From: Leucobacter sp.
Lineage (GTDB): Bacteria > Actinomycetota > Actinomycetes > Actinomycetales > Microbacteriaceae
Reading direction: 5' to 3'
Assembly (NCBI GenBank): GCA_031178565.1
Contig: JAPSIU010000039.1
Coordinates: forward strand, 1-14,596
Length of the DNA stretch: 14,596 bases
Of this stretch, positions 1-6,509 are shown piece by piece (the stretch's first letter is position 1; every line of letters begins with the position of its first letter). Both the position numbers and the translations under genes were made by a program. The notes beneath the pieces are model-generated. The model was not told where the DNA came from. It was given only the letters and a program-made list of their open reading frames with translations, and made no database searches.

Positions 1-1
1 T

Positions 2-907
2 GATAAGAAGTTCCGCTCGGACGGCGAGTTCGAGTTCGACTCGCAGGGGAACGAGGTCGGCCTGCTCGGGAACACGGTGCTCGCGAACGGGGCGTGGGGA
101 GCGGCGCTCGACGTCACCACCGAACTCGTGCGGCTCAGGATCCTCAACGGATCGAGCGCCCGCACCTACGACTTCGCGCTCGACGACGGCCGAGACTTCT
201 CACTCGTCGCAACGGACGGAGGCCTGCTCGAGGCGCCGTACCCGACCGACCACGTCCGCCTCTCGCCCGGCGAGCGCGCCGAGATCGTGGTGCGCATGGA
301 ACCCGGCACGGAGACCATGCTGCGCTCGCTGCCGCCCGAACTCGGGAACGTCGCGGCCCCGTCGGTGTTCGGCGGCACGGAGGAGTTCGACGTCATGCTG
401 CTCAGAGCCGCCGACGCACTCCAGCCGTCGCAGCCGATCGCCGAGGCGTTCGCGCCCATCGAGCGGTTCGCCGAGGAGGACGCCGATGCCGTGCGATCCT
501 TCGAACTGCAGGATCGCGACATCAACGGTCGGCGGATGGACATGGACCGGATCGACGAGGTCGTGCAGCTGAACTCGACCGAGCTCTGGGAGGTCACGAA
601 CCGCGACCTGTTCCCGCACAACTGGCACGTGCACGACGTGCAGTTCCAGGTGCTCAGCATCGACGGGGAGGAGCCGCCACCTGAACTGCTCGGGTGGAAG
701 GACACCATCTATCTCGAACCCCGCCGCGTCTACCGGACCATGATGCGCTTCGAGGACTACGCCGACGACGACACGCCGTACATGATCCACTGCCACCTTC
801 TGCTGCACGAGGACGAGGGGCTCATGTCCCAGTTCGTGGTCAGCGAGCCGCGGCCGAGCCGGGCCTCCGCGCCGGCCGACGCCGGCGGCCCCCACGAGGA
901 CCACTGA
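2..907 (+). CDS. Multicopper oxidase, C-terminal part (5' end outside window)
   Basis: The frame is open from the left edge to TGA at 905-907, giving 301 residues; the first in-frame ATG at 77 lies inside the protein and is not the start. Two copper motifs identify the family. An H-x-x-H-x-H motif (His codons 617, 626, 632) followed by DVQFQVL binds type 2/3 copper. H-C-H-x3-H (788-808) carries the type 1 Cys (791) and bridges to the trinuclear centre. These enzymes oxidise a substrate (phenols, cuprous or ferrous ions, bilirubin) and reduce oxygen to water, usually outside the membrane; the export signal would be in the missing N-terminus. The residue ten after the Cys, the usual axial Met in CueO/CotA, is Leu (821-823), with Met one position later. 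The visible part corresponds to the second and third cupredoxin domains. The substrate cannot be told. No promoter links it to the downstream regulators. Confidence 0.92.
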   Translation, partial: DKKFRSDGEFEFDSQGNEVGLLGNTVLANGAWGAALDVTTELVRLRILNGSSARTYDFALDDGRDFSLVATDGGLLEAPYPTDHVRLSPGERAEIVVRMEPGTETMLRSLPPELGNVAAPSVFGGTEEFDVMLLRAADALQPSQPIAEAFAPIERFAEEDADAVRSFELQDRDINGRRMDMDRIDEVVQLNSTELWEVTNRDLFPHNWHVHDVQFQVLSIDGEEPPPELLGWKDTIYLEPRRVYRTMMRFEDYADDDTPYMIHCHLLLHEDEGLMSQFVVSEPRPSRASAPADAGGPHEDH

Positions 908-914
908 CCCGGGG

Positions 915-934
915 GCGCCCGGCCGGCCGGGCGC
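915..934. terminator. GC palindrome after multicopper oxidase gene, possible terminator
   Basis: A perfect 20-bp palindrome (GCGCCCGGCC plus its complement) lies 8 bp after the oxidase stop codon. A hairpin from it would be very stable but have almost no loop, and no T-run follows. Further GGCCGG-rich sequence follows to about 970. A weak or Rho-assisted terminator is plausible from position; it could also be just GC-rich spacer. Confidence 0.35.
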
Positions 935-1021
935 GGGGGCGGCCGGCTCCGGCGGCGGCCCGGCCGGCCCCAGGTCCGGCTCCCGGCTCATCCCCTTCCC
1001 CTCCACCCCTTTCCCCCGAAG

Positions 1022-1073
1022 ACTTGGCGCGAAGTGCGACGTCAATCGCAAGAGGTCTCACTTTGCGCCAAGT
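1022..1073. repeat. 15-bp inverted repeat with 22-bp spacer
   Basis: The left arm ACTTGGCGCGAAGTG (1022-1036) and right arm CACTTTGCGCCAAGT (1059-1073) are inverted copies with one mismatch. The spacer holds a GACGTC palindrome (1038-1043). It is less GC-rich than its surroundings and sits about 90 bp upstream of the response regulator's direct repeats. It could be an RNA hairpin, a dimeric regulator site or a copy of a dispersed extragenic element. Nothing in this window decides between these. Confidence 0.6.
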
Positions 1074-1084
1074 GAATGCTGGGG

Positions 1085-1122
1085 CATGGGTGACGGCCGG
1101 GGGCACGGGTGATGGCCGGGTG
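1085..1122. repeat. 19-bp tandem duplication
   Basis: Two adjacent 19-bp units (1085-1103 and 1104-1122) differ at three positions; the shared core is GGGTGAyGGCCGGG. It lies in the gap between the oxidase and regulator genes. No function is evident; slippage in GC-rich DNA would explain it. Confidence 0.55.
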
Positions 1123-1163
1123 CCCGCTCGTCACCGAGCGCCGCTCGCCGAGTGCCCGCCGCG

Positions 1164-1180
1164 CTTCAGTTGCGCTTCAG
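1164..1180 (+). promoter_or_regulatory. CTTCAG direct-repeat operator before the response regulator
   Basis: CTTCAG occurs at 1164-1169 and 1175-1180, an 11-bp period that puts both copies on one helix face. This is the usual layout of OmpR/PhoB-type regulator sites. The second copy ends 23 bp before the ATG at 1204. The same arrangement, at the same distance from an ATG, is found before the PepSY gene (3235-3251). The stretch CAGACTGGAGGCATG (1192-1206) is also shared nearly base for base, and could supply both a -10-like element (CAGACT or TACAGA) and a GGAGG ribosome site. Autoregulation by the gene just downstream is inferred. Confidence 0.7.
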
Positions 1181-1203
1181 GCCCCGGCGTACAGACTGGA
1201 GGC

Positions 1204-1881
1204 ATGCGGATTCTGCTGGTCGACGACGAGGTGCGCTTCGCCGACGGCGTCCGCCGCGGGCTGGAGGCCGAGGGGATGACGGTCGATGTCGTCCACACCG
1301 GCACCGACGGGATCCGGATGGCGGCGGATCACGACTACGACGCGATCGTGCTCGACATCATGCTCCCCGGCGTGAGCGGCTACCTCGTGTGCCGCACCCT
1401 GCGAGCCGAGGGCGACTGGACGCCCGTACTCTTCCTCACCGCGAAGGACGGGGAATGGGACGAGGTCGAGGGCCTCGACACGGGCGGCGACGACTGGCTC
1501 ACCAAGCCGTTCTCGTACCCGGTGCTCGTCGCCCGCCTCCGCGCTCTCGTGCGGCGCGGAGCCCGCGAGCGGCCGGCCGTGCTCGAGGCCGGCGACCTGC
1601 GGCTCGATCCCGCGGCGAGGCAGGTGTTCCGCGGGGAGACGGAGGTCGCGCTCACCGCGCGGGAGCTCGCCGTGCTCGACTTCCTGATGCGTCGCCGTGG
1701 TGAGGTCGTCACGAAGCGGGAGGTGATCGCCAACGTGTGGGGCGAGGACTTCGACGCGGATCCGAACATCGTCGAGGTCTACGTGGGGCACCTCCGCGCG
1801 AAGCTCGATCGACCGTTCGACCGGAACTCGATCAGGACCGTCCGAGGGACGGGCTACCGATTGTCGGCCGATGGCGGATGA
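1204..1881 (+). CDS. OmpR/PhoB-family response regulator
   Basis: 225 residues, the usual family length. The N-terminal receiver domain (about 1-110) shows the acidic pocket at D7-D8, the likely phosphorylated Asp at residue 51 (VLDIMLPG), Thr79 and Lys101 (TKPF). The C-terminal winged-helix domain (about 125-223) ends with the typical IVEVYVGHLRAKL and RTVRGTGYRL segments. It should receive phosphate from the kinase encoded next and bind direct-repeat DNA. The ATG at 1204 is chosen because the receiver domain starts there, GGAGG is just upstream, and the frame further upstream (open from 694) reads as shadow of the oxidase gene. Its last 11 bp overlap the kinase gene, so the two are translationally coupled. 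The CTTCAG operators here and before the PepSY gene are its likely targets. The signal is unknown. Confidence 0.93.
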   Translation: MRILLVDDEVRFADGVRRGLEAEGMTVDVVHTGTDGIRMAADHDYDAIVLDIMLPGVSGYLVCRTLRAEGDWTPVLFLTAKDGEWDEVEGLDTGGDDWLTKPFSYPVLVARLRALVRRGARERPAVLEAGDLRLDPAARQVFRGETEVALTARELAVLDFLMRRRGEVVTKREVIANVWGEDFDADPNIVEVYVGHLRAKLDRPFDRNSIRTVRGTGYRLSADGG

Positions 1882-3205
1882 CGCGCGCCCGATCCGCCCC
1901 CTGCGCTCCATCCGAGCGCGGGTGACGCTCGGAGCCGTGCTGGTGGTGGCGATCGCGCTCGGCCTCGGCGCGGCCGGGGGAGTCTGGGTCCTCGGGCGCT
2001 CGCTGACCGAGGGGGTCGCCGCGGCGCTCGAAAACGATCTGGACGTCCTCGGGGATCGGATCGAGGACGGCGAGCTCTCGCCGAGCGGCATCGCGGAGGT
2101 GGAGGACGGGCCGCTCATCCTGCTGCGCGGCCCGGGCGGCGCCGCGAACGAGGACGAGGCGACCGCCCTGCCCGAGCTCGCAGAGGACGAGGTCGCCCGC
2201 GTCCGGATCGACGGCGAATCGTACCTCGCCGCATCCGAGAGCACGGAGGCGGGCACACTCACCGTCGCACGCTCGCTCGAGCAGGTGGACGAGGCGGTCG
2301 CGACGGCGTCGGGTCTGCTCGCCGCGGCCGTTCCGCTCGCGCTGCTGCTCATAGGGTTCGTCGTCTGGGGTGTGGCGAGCCGGGCGCTCGCACCGGTGGA
2401 GCGGTTGCGCAGGCAGGTCGACGAGATCGACGCGGCGGGCCTCGAGCGGCGGCTCGACGGGGGCGGCGCGGGTGACGAACTCGACCGTCTCGCCGGAACC
2501 ATGAACGGCATGCTGGATCGGATCGAGCGGTCCCAGCGCGCCCAGCGGCAGTTCGTGAGCGACGCCTCGCACGAACTGCGCTCGCCGCTCGCGACGATGC
2601 GTCAGCACGCGGAGCTCGCCTCCGCGCATCCCGAGAGCACGTCGCCCGAAGAACTCACCGGGATCGTGCTCCACGAGGGCACGCGCATGCAGGAACTGGT
2701 CGACGGCATGCTGCTGCTCGCGAGGCTCGACGAGCATCGCGGACCCGGATCCGCGACCGACGTCGACATCGACGATCTCGCCCTCGTCGAGGCGAGCCGG
2801 CTGAGGGGCCTCGGGATCCGCGTCGACGCGCGGGGCGTCTCGCCCGGCCGCGTGCGAGGCAGCGCGGTCCTGCTCGGTCGGGCGCTGCGCAACCTCGCCG
2901 ACAACGCGGCTCGGCACGCCCGCGAGACGGTGACGATCCGGGTGCGGACGGAGGGGCCGCGGGTGGTGGTGACGGTCGAGGACGACGGCGCAGGGATCGC
3001 GCCGGAGCACCGCGAGCGGATCTTCGAGCGCTTCTTCCGGCTGGACGAGGCCCGGGCCAGGGACGAGGGCGGGAGCGGACTGGGGCTCGCCATCGTTCGC
3101 GAGGTGGCGCTCGCCCACGGGGGCGCGGCGTCGGTGGCGTCGAGTGCCTCGGGTGGCGCGAGTTTCTCGCTCGTGCTTCCGGCTGCGTCGGATCCCGGTC
3201 CGTGA
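1871..3205 (+). CDS. Sensor histidine kinase, HAMP/HisKA/HATPase type
   Basis: 444 residues in the inner membrane. TM1 is at about 20-42 and TM2 at about 147-168; between them is an acidic extracytoplasmic sensor region of about 100 residues with no recognised domain. A HAMP linker follows (from LAPVERLRRQV, about 173-225). The phosphoacceptor is His234 in SDASHELRSPLATM, after which come the dimerisation helices. The ATP domain has its N box at RNLADNAARHA (340-350), G1 at DDGAGIAPE (371-379), F box at IFERFFRLDE and G2 at GSGLGLAIV (401-409). All catalytic motifs are intact. It should autophosphorylate and pass phosphate to the upstream regulator, whose gene it overlaps by 11 bp. The ATG at 1871 gives a short basic tail before TM1. 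The PepSY-type protein encoded next may tune or report the signal, as such trios often do; that role is inferred. Confidence 0.92.
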   Translation: MADDARPIRPLRSIRARVTLGAVLVVAIALGLGAAGGVWVLGRSLTEGVAAALENDLDVLGDRIEDGELSPSGIAEVEDGPLILLRGPGGAANEDEATALPELAEDEVARVRIDGESYLAASESTEAGTLTVARSLEQVDEAVATASGLLAAAVPLALLLIGFVVWGVASRALAPVERLRRQVDEIDAAGLERRLDGGGAGDELDRLAGTMNGMLDRIERSQRAQRQFVSDASHELRSPLATMRQHAELASAHPESTSPEELTGIVLHEGTRMQELVDGMLLLARLDEHRGPGSATDVDIDDLALVEASRLRGLGIRVDARGVSPGRVRGSAVLLGRALRNLADNAARHARETVTIRVRTEGPRVVVTVEDDGAGIAPEHRERIFERFFRLDEARARDEGGSGLGLAIVREVALAHGGAASVASSASGGASFSLVLPAASDPGP

Positions 3206-3224
3206 GGGCGTCACCTGAAAGCCC

Positions 3225-3251
3225 GTTCAGCCTGCTTCAGAATCGCTTCAG
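3225..3251 (+). promoter_or_regulatory. CTTCAG direct-repeat operator before the PepSY-type gene
   Basis: CTTCAG is at 3235-3240 and 3246-3251 (11-bp period), with a related GTTCAG one more step upstream at 3225-3230 (10-bp step). CTGAA at 3215-3219 faces it as an inverted copy. The last repeat ends 23 bp before the ATG at 3275, exactly as at the response regulator gene. The following CAGGCTGGAAGCATG (3263-3277) differs from the other promoter at two positions. This matches a second target of the same OmpR-type regulator, probably activated because a third half-site is present. Binding itself is inferred. Confidence 0.7.
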
Positions 3252-3274
3252 CACCCGAGGGGCAGGCTGGAAGC

Positions 3275-4120
3275 ATGAATGAGAACGAGAACCGCGAGAC
3301 CGAGAAGATCCAGACCGAGCAGACCGGGACCGGCGCGACCCAGGACGGGCCGGCGACCGGACACGACGGCCCGTCCCCTCCTTCGAAGCGGCGCCTGGGC
3401 GGCCCCGCCATCGTCGGAATCGCCGCGGCGGCCGCGATGCTGCTCGGCGGGGGCGGGATCGCGGTGGGCGCCGCGCTCGCCGACGACGACCGCGACGCGG
3501 TGGCGATGACGGCGACGGGGGCGCAGACGAATCGCGATGACAGCGGCGATCGGGACGAGAGCGGCGATCGCGACGGCCGTGACGACCGGAGCGACGACGA
3601 TCGAGACGCGGACGACCGGGATGCCGCTGGCGCGGATCAGGGCGACGGCTCGGGTGCCGGGTCGGGTGCCGGATCGGACCTGCCGGCATCCGACACCACC
3701 GCACTGCGGGAGGCCGCGGACGCGGCACTCGCCGAGGTCGACGGCTCGGGCGTGAGCTCGATCGACGTCGAGCGCGGGGGCTACGAGGTCGAGGTGCAGC
3801 TGGCGGAGAACCGGGAAGTCGACGTCTTCGTGCCTGCGGACGGAGGTGCGGCCGAGCGGTCCGGAAGCGATGACGCCGACCGCACCCCGGATCCGGTGCT
3901 CGACCTCGAGCGACTCGACGAGCTCGTGGACGCCGCGCTCGCCGCAGCTTCCGATACGGCCGATCCGGCGGGCGGGGGCGAAGGGGTCATCGACTCGATC
4001 TCGGCCTCCGATGACCGCGGCGTCGCCTTCGAGATCACGGTGCGGTTCGTCGCCGGCGGCGAGGTCGAGGTGGATCTCGCCGATGACCTCTCAGTCGTCG
4101 CGACCGATCTCGACGACTGA
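3275..4120 (+). CDS. Membrane-anchored PepSY-type protein with Asp-rich linker
   Basis: 281 residues. A polar, unstructured cytoplasmic N-terminus (1-42) leads to one membrane segment (about 43-69). Then comes an extracytoplasmic linker very rich in Asp, Arg and Ser (about 70-135), with many DD, DRD and SGDRDxSGDRD-like repeats. Two regions follow that fit weak PepSY repeats: about 141-190 (ALREAADAALAEV, then an IDVERGGYEVEVQL strand and a VDVFVPADG end) and 207-281 (LERLDELVDAALAA, then FEITVRFVAGGEVEVDL). PepSY domains are linked to protease inhibition or extracellular sensing; no enzyme function is expected. The acidic linker could bind cations, which is a guess. The gene has its own regulator site and lies 69 bp after the kinase stop. 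GGAAG six bases before the ATG can serve as ribosome site. Confidence is high for a real gene, moderate for the domain name. Confidence 0.82.
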   Translation: MNENENRETEKIQTEQTGTGATQDGPATGHDGPSPPSKRRLGGPAIVGIAAAAAMLLGGGGIAVGAALADDDRDAVAMTATGAQTNRDDSGDRDESGDRDGRDDRSDDDRDADDRDAAGADQGDGSGAGSGAGSDLPASDTTALREAADAALAEVDGSGVSSIDVERGGYEVEVQLAENREVDVFVPADGGAAERSGSDDADRTPDPVLDLERLDELVDAALAAASDTADPAGGGEGVIDSISASDDRGVAFEITVRFVAGGEVEVDLADDLSVVATDLDD

Positions 4121-4126
4121 GTTCTC

Positions 4127-4145
4127 GGCGGGCTCGCCCCCCGCC
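4127..4145 (+). terminator. Possible weak hairpin after the PepSY-type gene
   Basis: GGCGGG (4127-4132) can pair with CCCGCC (4140-4145) across a 7-base loop, 7 bp after the stop codon. There is no T-run, so it is only a candidate end of the transcript. Confidence 0.25.
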
Positions 4146-4149
4146 CCGG

Positions 4150-4224
4150 CTCTTGGCGATGAGTCCGTCTCTCGCCCTCGACGATGAACCCGCCTCCCGC
4201 TCTTGACGATGAACCCGCCTCCCG
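4150..4224. repeat. Three 25-bp tandem repeats
   Basis: Units lie at 4150-4174, 4175-4199 and 4200-4224. Units 2 and 3 differ at two positions; unit 1 differs from unit 3 at five. The shared core is GACGATGAACCCGCCTCCCG, degenerate in unit 1. They lie between genes, without spacers, so this is a short tandem array and not CRISPR. No open frame using them has a plausible start or neighbour. Confidence 0.8.
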
Positions 4225-4299
4225 CCCGAGCCCTTTGTTCCTGCCCGAGGCTTCGAGCGCCCACACTTCCCTCGGGCGGGAAAGATTCCCTCGGGCGGG
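4221..4299. repeat. CTCGGGCGGG motif in direct and inverted copies
   Basis: CTCGGGCGGG is present at 4271-4280 and 4290-4299 (both within a 14-bp repeat TTCCCTCGGGCGGG, 19 bp apart) and inverted at 4221-4230. A looser inverted copy is at 4241-4250. The 4221-4230 copy can pair with either direct copy, allowing alternative hairpins. This may be an extragenic palindromic element or part of the PepSY transcript end. Confidence 0.6.
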
Positions 4300-4361
4300 T
4301 GCGGCCTGCGGGATCTTCTGACGGGAGGCGACGCGAATAGGGGGACGCACACCGGCACGGT

Positions 4362-4396
4362 TTGATAACGCTTATCATTAGCGATAGTGTTGCGCC
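4362..4396 (+). promoter_or_regulatory. Promoter with Fur-superfamily-like operator, probably leaderless
   Basis: A -35 TTGATA (4362-4367) is followed by a 17-bp spacer and a -10 TAGTGT (4385-4390). Six bases later comes the GTG start codon at 4397, so transcription would begin at or next to the start codon. Overlapping the -35 and spacer is the palindrome TGATAACGCTTATCA (4363-4377), a 6-3-6 repeat that also reads as a 7-1-7 Fur-family site with one mismatch. In actinobacteria iron control normally uses DtxR/IdeR sites of a different sequence, so Zur is a better guess than an iron regulator. The regulator's identity is inferred; the promoter and palindrome are directly visible. Confidence 0.72.
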
Positions 4397-5695
4397 GTGA
4401 CATGGCCCGACGCAGTAATCCTGAAACGCTCGCAGGAGTGCGCCGCCCCCACCGCTACCGCCACCGACGCTACCGCCCGCGCCGCCACCAACCCCAACGC
4501 CACCACCGCCACGGACGCTGCCGCTTCCGCCGCCGACGTTGCCGCCACTCCCGGGGGCGAAGCCGGTCGAGGACTCTCGGCGAGCCGGCTCCGGAGCCGG
4601 CCCCGGAGCCGGAGGCGAGAGGGAAGAGCCCACCAGGCAGGCAGGACCGGAAGAGCGGGGCCGCGCAGGACCGGACGCGCGGGACACCGCACGGTGCTGC
4701 TGGCCGCTCTCGCCGTGGCGACCGCGGCGGGCCTCATAGTGTCGCTCGGCCTCGGACCGGTTCCGATCCCGCTCGCCGACACCGTCGCGATCCTGCTCGA
4801 CGCGAGCGGCGCGGCGGACATCCCGAACGCGCTCGTGATCACCGAACTGCGGCTGCCGCGGGCGCTCCTGGCGCTCCTCGTCGGCGCGGGGCTGGCGGTC
4901 GCGGGCACCGCGATGCAGGCCTACTTCCGCAATCCGCTCGCCGATCCCGGTGTCACGGGGGTCGCGAGTGGATCCGCCGTGGGGGCGGTCTCGGTCATCG
5001 TGCTCGGCGCGACCGCGCTCGGTGCGTGGACGCTGCCGGTCGCCGCGTTCCTGGGCGCGGTCGCCGTGCTGCTCGTGATCCAGCTGGTCGCGCTCGCCTC
5101 GCGGGATCGGAGCCCGACGACGGTGCTGCTGCTCGGGATCGCGCTCAACGCCTTCTGCGGAGCACTGACCGGCGCGATCGTCGCGAATGCCGAGGACTCG
5201 CAGACCGTGCGCGGGGCGCTGTTCTGGCTGCAGGGCGACCTCACCTCGGCGAGCTGGAACGATCTCGCGCTCGTGACGGCACCCGCGCTGCTCGGGATCG
5301 GCGTCCTGCTCGCCATGACGCGGGAGCTCAACGCGCTGCTGCTCGGGGACGAGACCGCGCAGTCCATGGGCGTGAACGTCGCCGGCGTGCGGATCGTCCT
5401 GCTCGTCCTGACGTCGGTCGTCGTCGGCAGCGCCGTCGCGGTCACGGGCGTGATCGGGTTCGTCGGCCTGGTCGCACCCCACATCGTGCGCCTGCTGATC
5501 GGATCCGATCACCGGTTCCTGCTCCCGGGCGCGGCCATGCTCGGCGGGCTGTTCCTCGTGGCGGCGGACACCGTCGCGCGTCTCGCGCCCGGGGGAGCTG
5601 CCTGGCAGACCGGGATCGTGACGGCTCTCGTCGGCGCTCCCGTCTTCCTCGTGCTCGTGCTGCGCACCCGCAACACCGCGAGGAGGAGTTCGTGA
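4397..5695 (+). CDS. FecCD-family ABC transporter permease
   Basis: 432 residues ending TGA 5693-5695. From about residue 100 it is a typical FecCD/BtuC-type permease: many hydrophobic helices, ELRLPRALLALLVGAGLAVAG, then MQAYFRNPLADPGVTGVASG and, near the end, GFVGLVAPHIVRLLIG. It would import a metal chelate or cofactor as a homodimer, since no second permease gene is present. The first roughly 97 residues are unusual: Ala/Thr-rich, then Arg-rich with rare AGA/AGG codons (about 4560-4690), far longer than the family's normal tail. GTG 4397 is chosen because the -10 lies six bases before it and no in-frame start follows until GTG 4694, which has no ribosome site. A short start at 4694, or compensating frameshifts in the extension, remain possible. 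It overlaps the ATPase gene by 4 bp. Confidence 0.9.
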   Translation: MTWPDAVILKRSQECAAPTATATDATARAATNPNATTATDAAASAADVAATPGGEAGRGLSASRLRSRPRSRRREGRAHQAGRTGRAGPRRTGRAGHRTVLLAALAVATAAGLIVSLGLGPVPIPLADTVAILLDASGAADIPNALVITELRLPRALLALLVGAGLAVAGTAMQAYFRNPLADPGVTGVASGSAVGAVSVIVLGATALGAWTLPVAAFLGAVAVLLVIQLVALASRDRSPTTVLLLGIALNAFCGALTGAIVANAEDSQTVRGALFWLQGDLTSASWNDLALVTAPALLGIGVLLAMTRELNALLLGDETAQSMGVNVAGVRIVLLVLTSVVVGSAVAVTGVIGFVGLVAPHIVRLLIGSDHRFLLPGAAMLGGLFLVAADTVARLAPGGAAWQTGIVTALVGAPVFLVLVLRTRNTARRSS

Positions 5696-6498
5696 GTCTC
5701 GCCGCGCACGACCTGGGGGTGACGATCGACCGGGATCCGGTGCTCTCCGGCATATCGCTGGAGGTGCGTTCGGGAGAGGTGCTCGGCCTCATCGGCCCGA
5801 ACGGGGCGGGGAAGAGCACGCTCCTGCGCGCGCTCGCCGGGCTCGTGCGCGCGGATCGGGGCGAGGTTCTCGCCGGCGGCGAACGAGTGGCGTCGCTGAG
5901 CGCCCGGGAGCGGGCGGCGCGAACGGCGTTCGTCGCGCAGGACACCGGCGTGGCCGCGGATATCACCGCGATGGAGCTGGTGCTGATGGGCCGCTATGCG
6001 CATCGGCGCCGCTTCTCCGGGCTCGCCGAGGCGGATGCCCGCATCGCCCGCGAGGCGCTCGAGTCGGTGGGGATGCTCGCCCTCGCCGATCGAGCCGTGC
6101 CCTCGCTGTCCGGGGGCGAGCGACAGCTCGTGCAGATCGCCCGCGCCCTGGCCCAGCGCGCAGACGCGCTCCTGCTCGACGAACCGACCTCCGCGCTCGA
6201 CGTGCACCACCAGCTCCGCGTGTTCTCGATCCTGCGCGAACGGGCCGCCGCCGGCTCGGCGATCGCGGTCGTGCTCCACGACCTCAACGACGCCTCGCGC
6301 TACTGCGACCGTCTGGCCGTGGTGCACGACGGATCCCTCTTCGCCGGCGGTGCACCGCACGAGGTGCTCGTGCCCGAGACGCTCGCGGCCGTGTACCGCA
6401 TCGAAGCCCGCGTTCACGACGACGAGCGCGGGTACCCCCACGTCCACCCCCTCGGCTACCACGACGAGCGCACGCCGCTCGTCGGCCGACCCTCCTGA
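5692..6498 (+). CDS. FecE-type ABC transporter ATP-binding protein
   Basis: 268 residues, normal for the ATPase of iron/haem/cobalamin-type importers. Walker A is GPNGAGKST (35-43), the Q loop Gln83, signature LSGGE (139-143), Walker B LLLDEP (160-165) and switch His196 (VLHDLND); all are intact. The C-terminus (RGYPHVHPLGYH) carries the His-containing tail often seen in this subfamily. It should energise the permease whose stop codon it overlaps (GTGA). The start is GTG 5692, with AGGAGG at 5681-5686 placed correctly. A longer frame is open upstream to 4387, but that part is a shadow of the permease gene and is not a fusion. Confidence 0.93.
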   Translation: MSLAAHDLGVTIDRDPVLSGISLEVRSGEVLGLIGPNGAGKSTLLRALAGLVRADRGEVLAGGERVASLSARERAARTAFVAQDTGVAADITAMELVLMGRYAHRRRFSGLAEADARIAREALESVGMLALADRAVPSLSGGERQLVQIARALAQRADALLLDEPTSALDVHHQLRVFSILRERAAAGSAIAVVLHDLNDASRYCDRLAVVHDGSLFAGGAPHEVLVPETLAAVYRIEARVHDDERGYPHVHPLGYHDERTPLVGRPS

Positions 6499-6509
6499 GA
6501 AAGGCACCC

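Noticed and set aside
908..1203. Mobile element scar around the inverted repeat
   Set aside because: No transposase remnant and no convincing target duplication flank the 15-bp arms.
694..1881. 395-residue open frame for an N-terminally extended response regulator
   Set aside because: The extension overlaps the oxidase gene and reads as Arg/Pro/Ala-rich shadow. The receiver domain begins at ATG 1204, which has a ribosome site.
1177..3214. Long minus-strand open frames opposite the two-component genes
   Set aside because: They are typical high-GC antisense frames with Arg/Ser- or His/Arg-rich composition and no recognisable domain, opposite genes with complete motif sets.
4150..4224. Possible CRISPR array
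   Set aside because: The 25-bp units are directly adjacent, with no spacers and no cas genes.
4362..4378. DtxR/IdeR iron box
   Set aside because: The site lacks the TTAGGTTAG-type half-sites; the 7-1-7 TGATAA/TTATCA pattern fits the Fur superfamily better.
4091..5512. Minus-strand 473-residue open frame with a glycine-rich stretch
   Set aside because: It is antisense to the permease, whose membrane helices and family motifs are clear. The Gly-rich part mirrors the GC-rich Ala/Thr-coding region, and the rest has an unnatural Arg/Asp/Gln/His composition.
4387..6498. Single 703-residue open frame suggesting a fusion ending in the ATPase
   Set aside because: Its first 435 residues are Arg-rich shadow translation of the permease gene. 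GTG 5692 with AGGAGG is the proper ATPase start.
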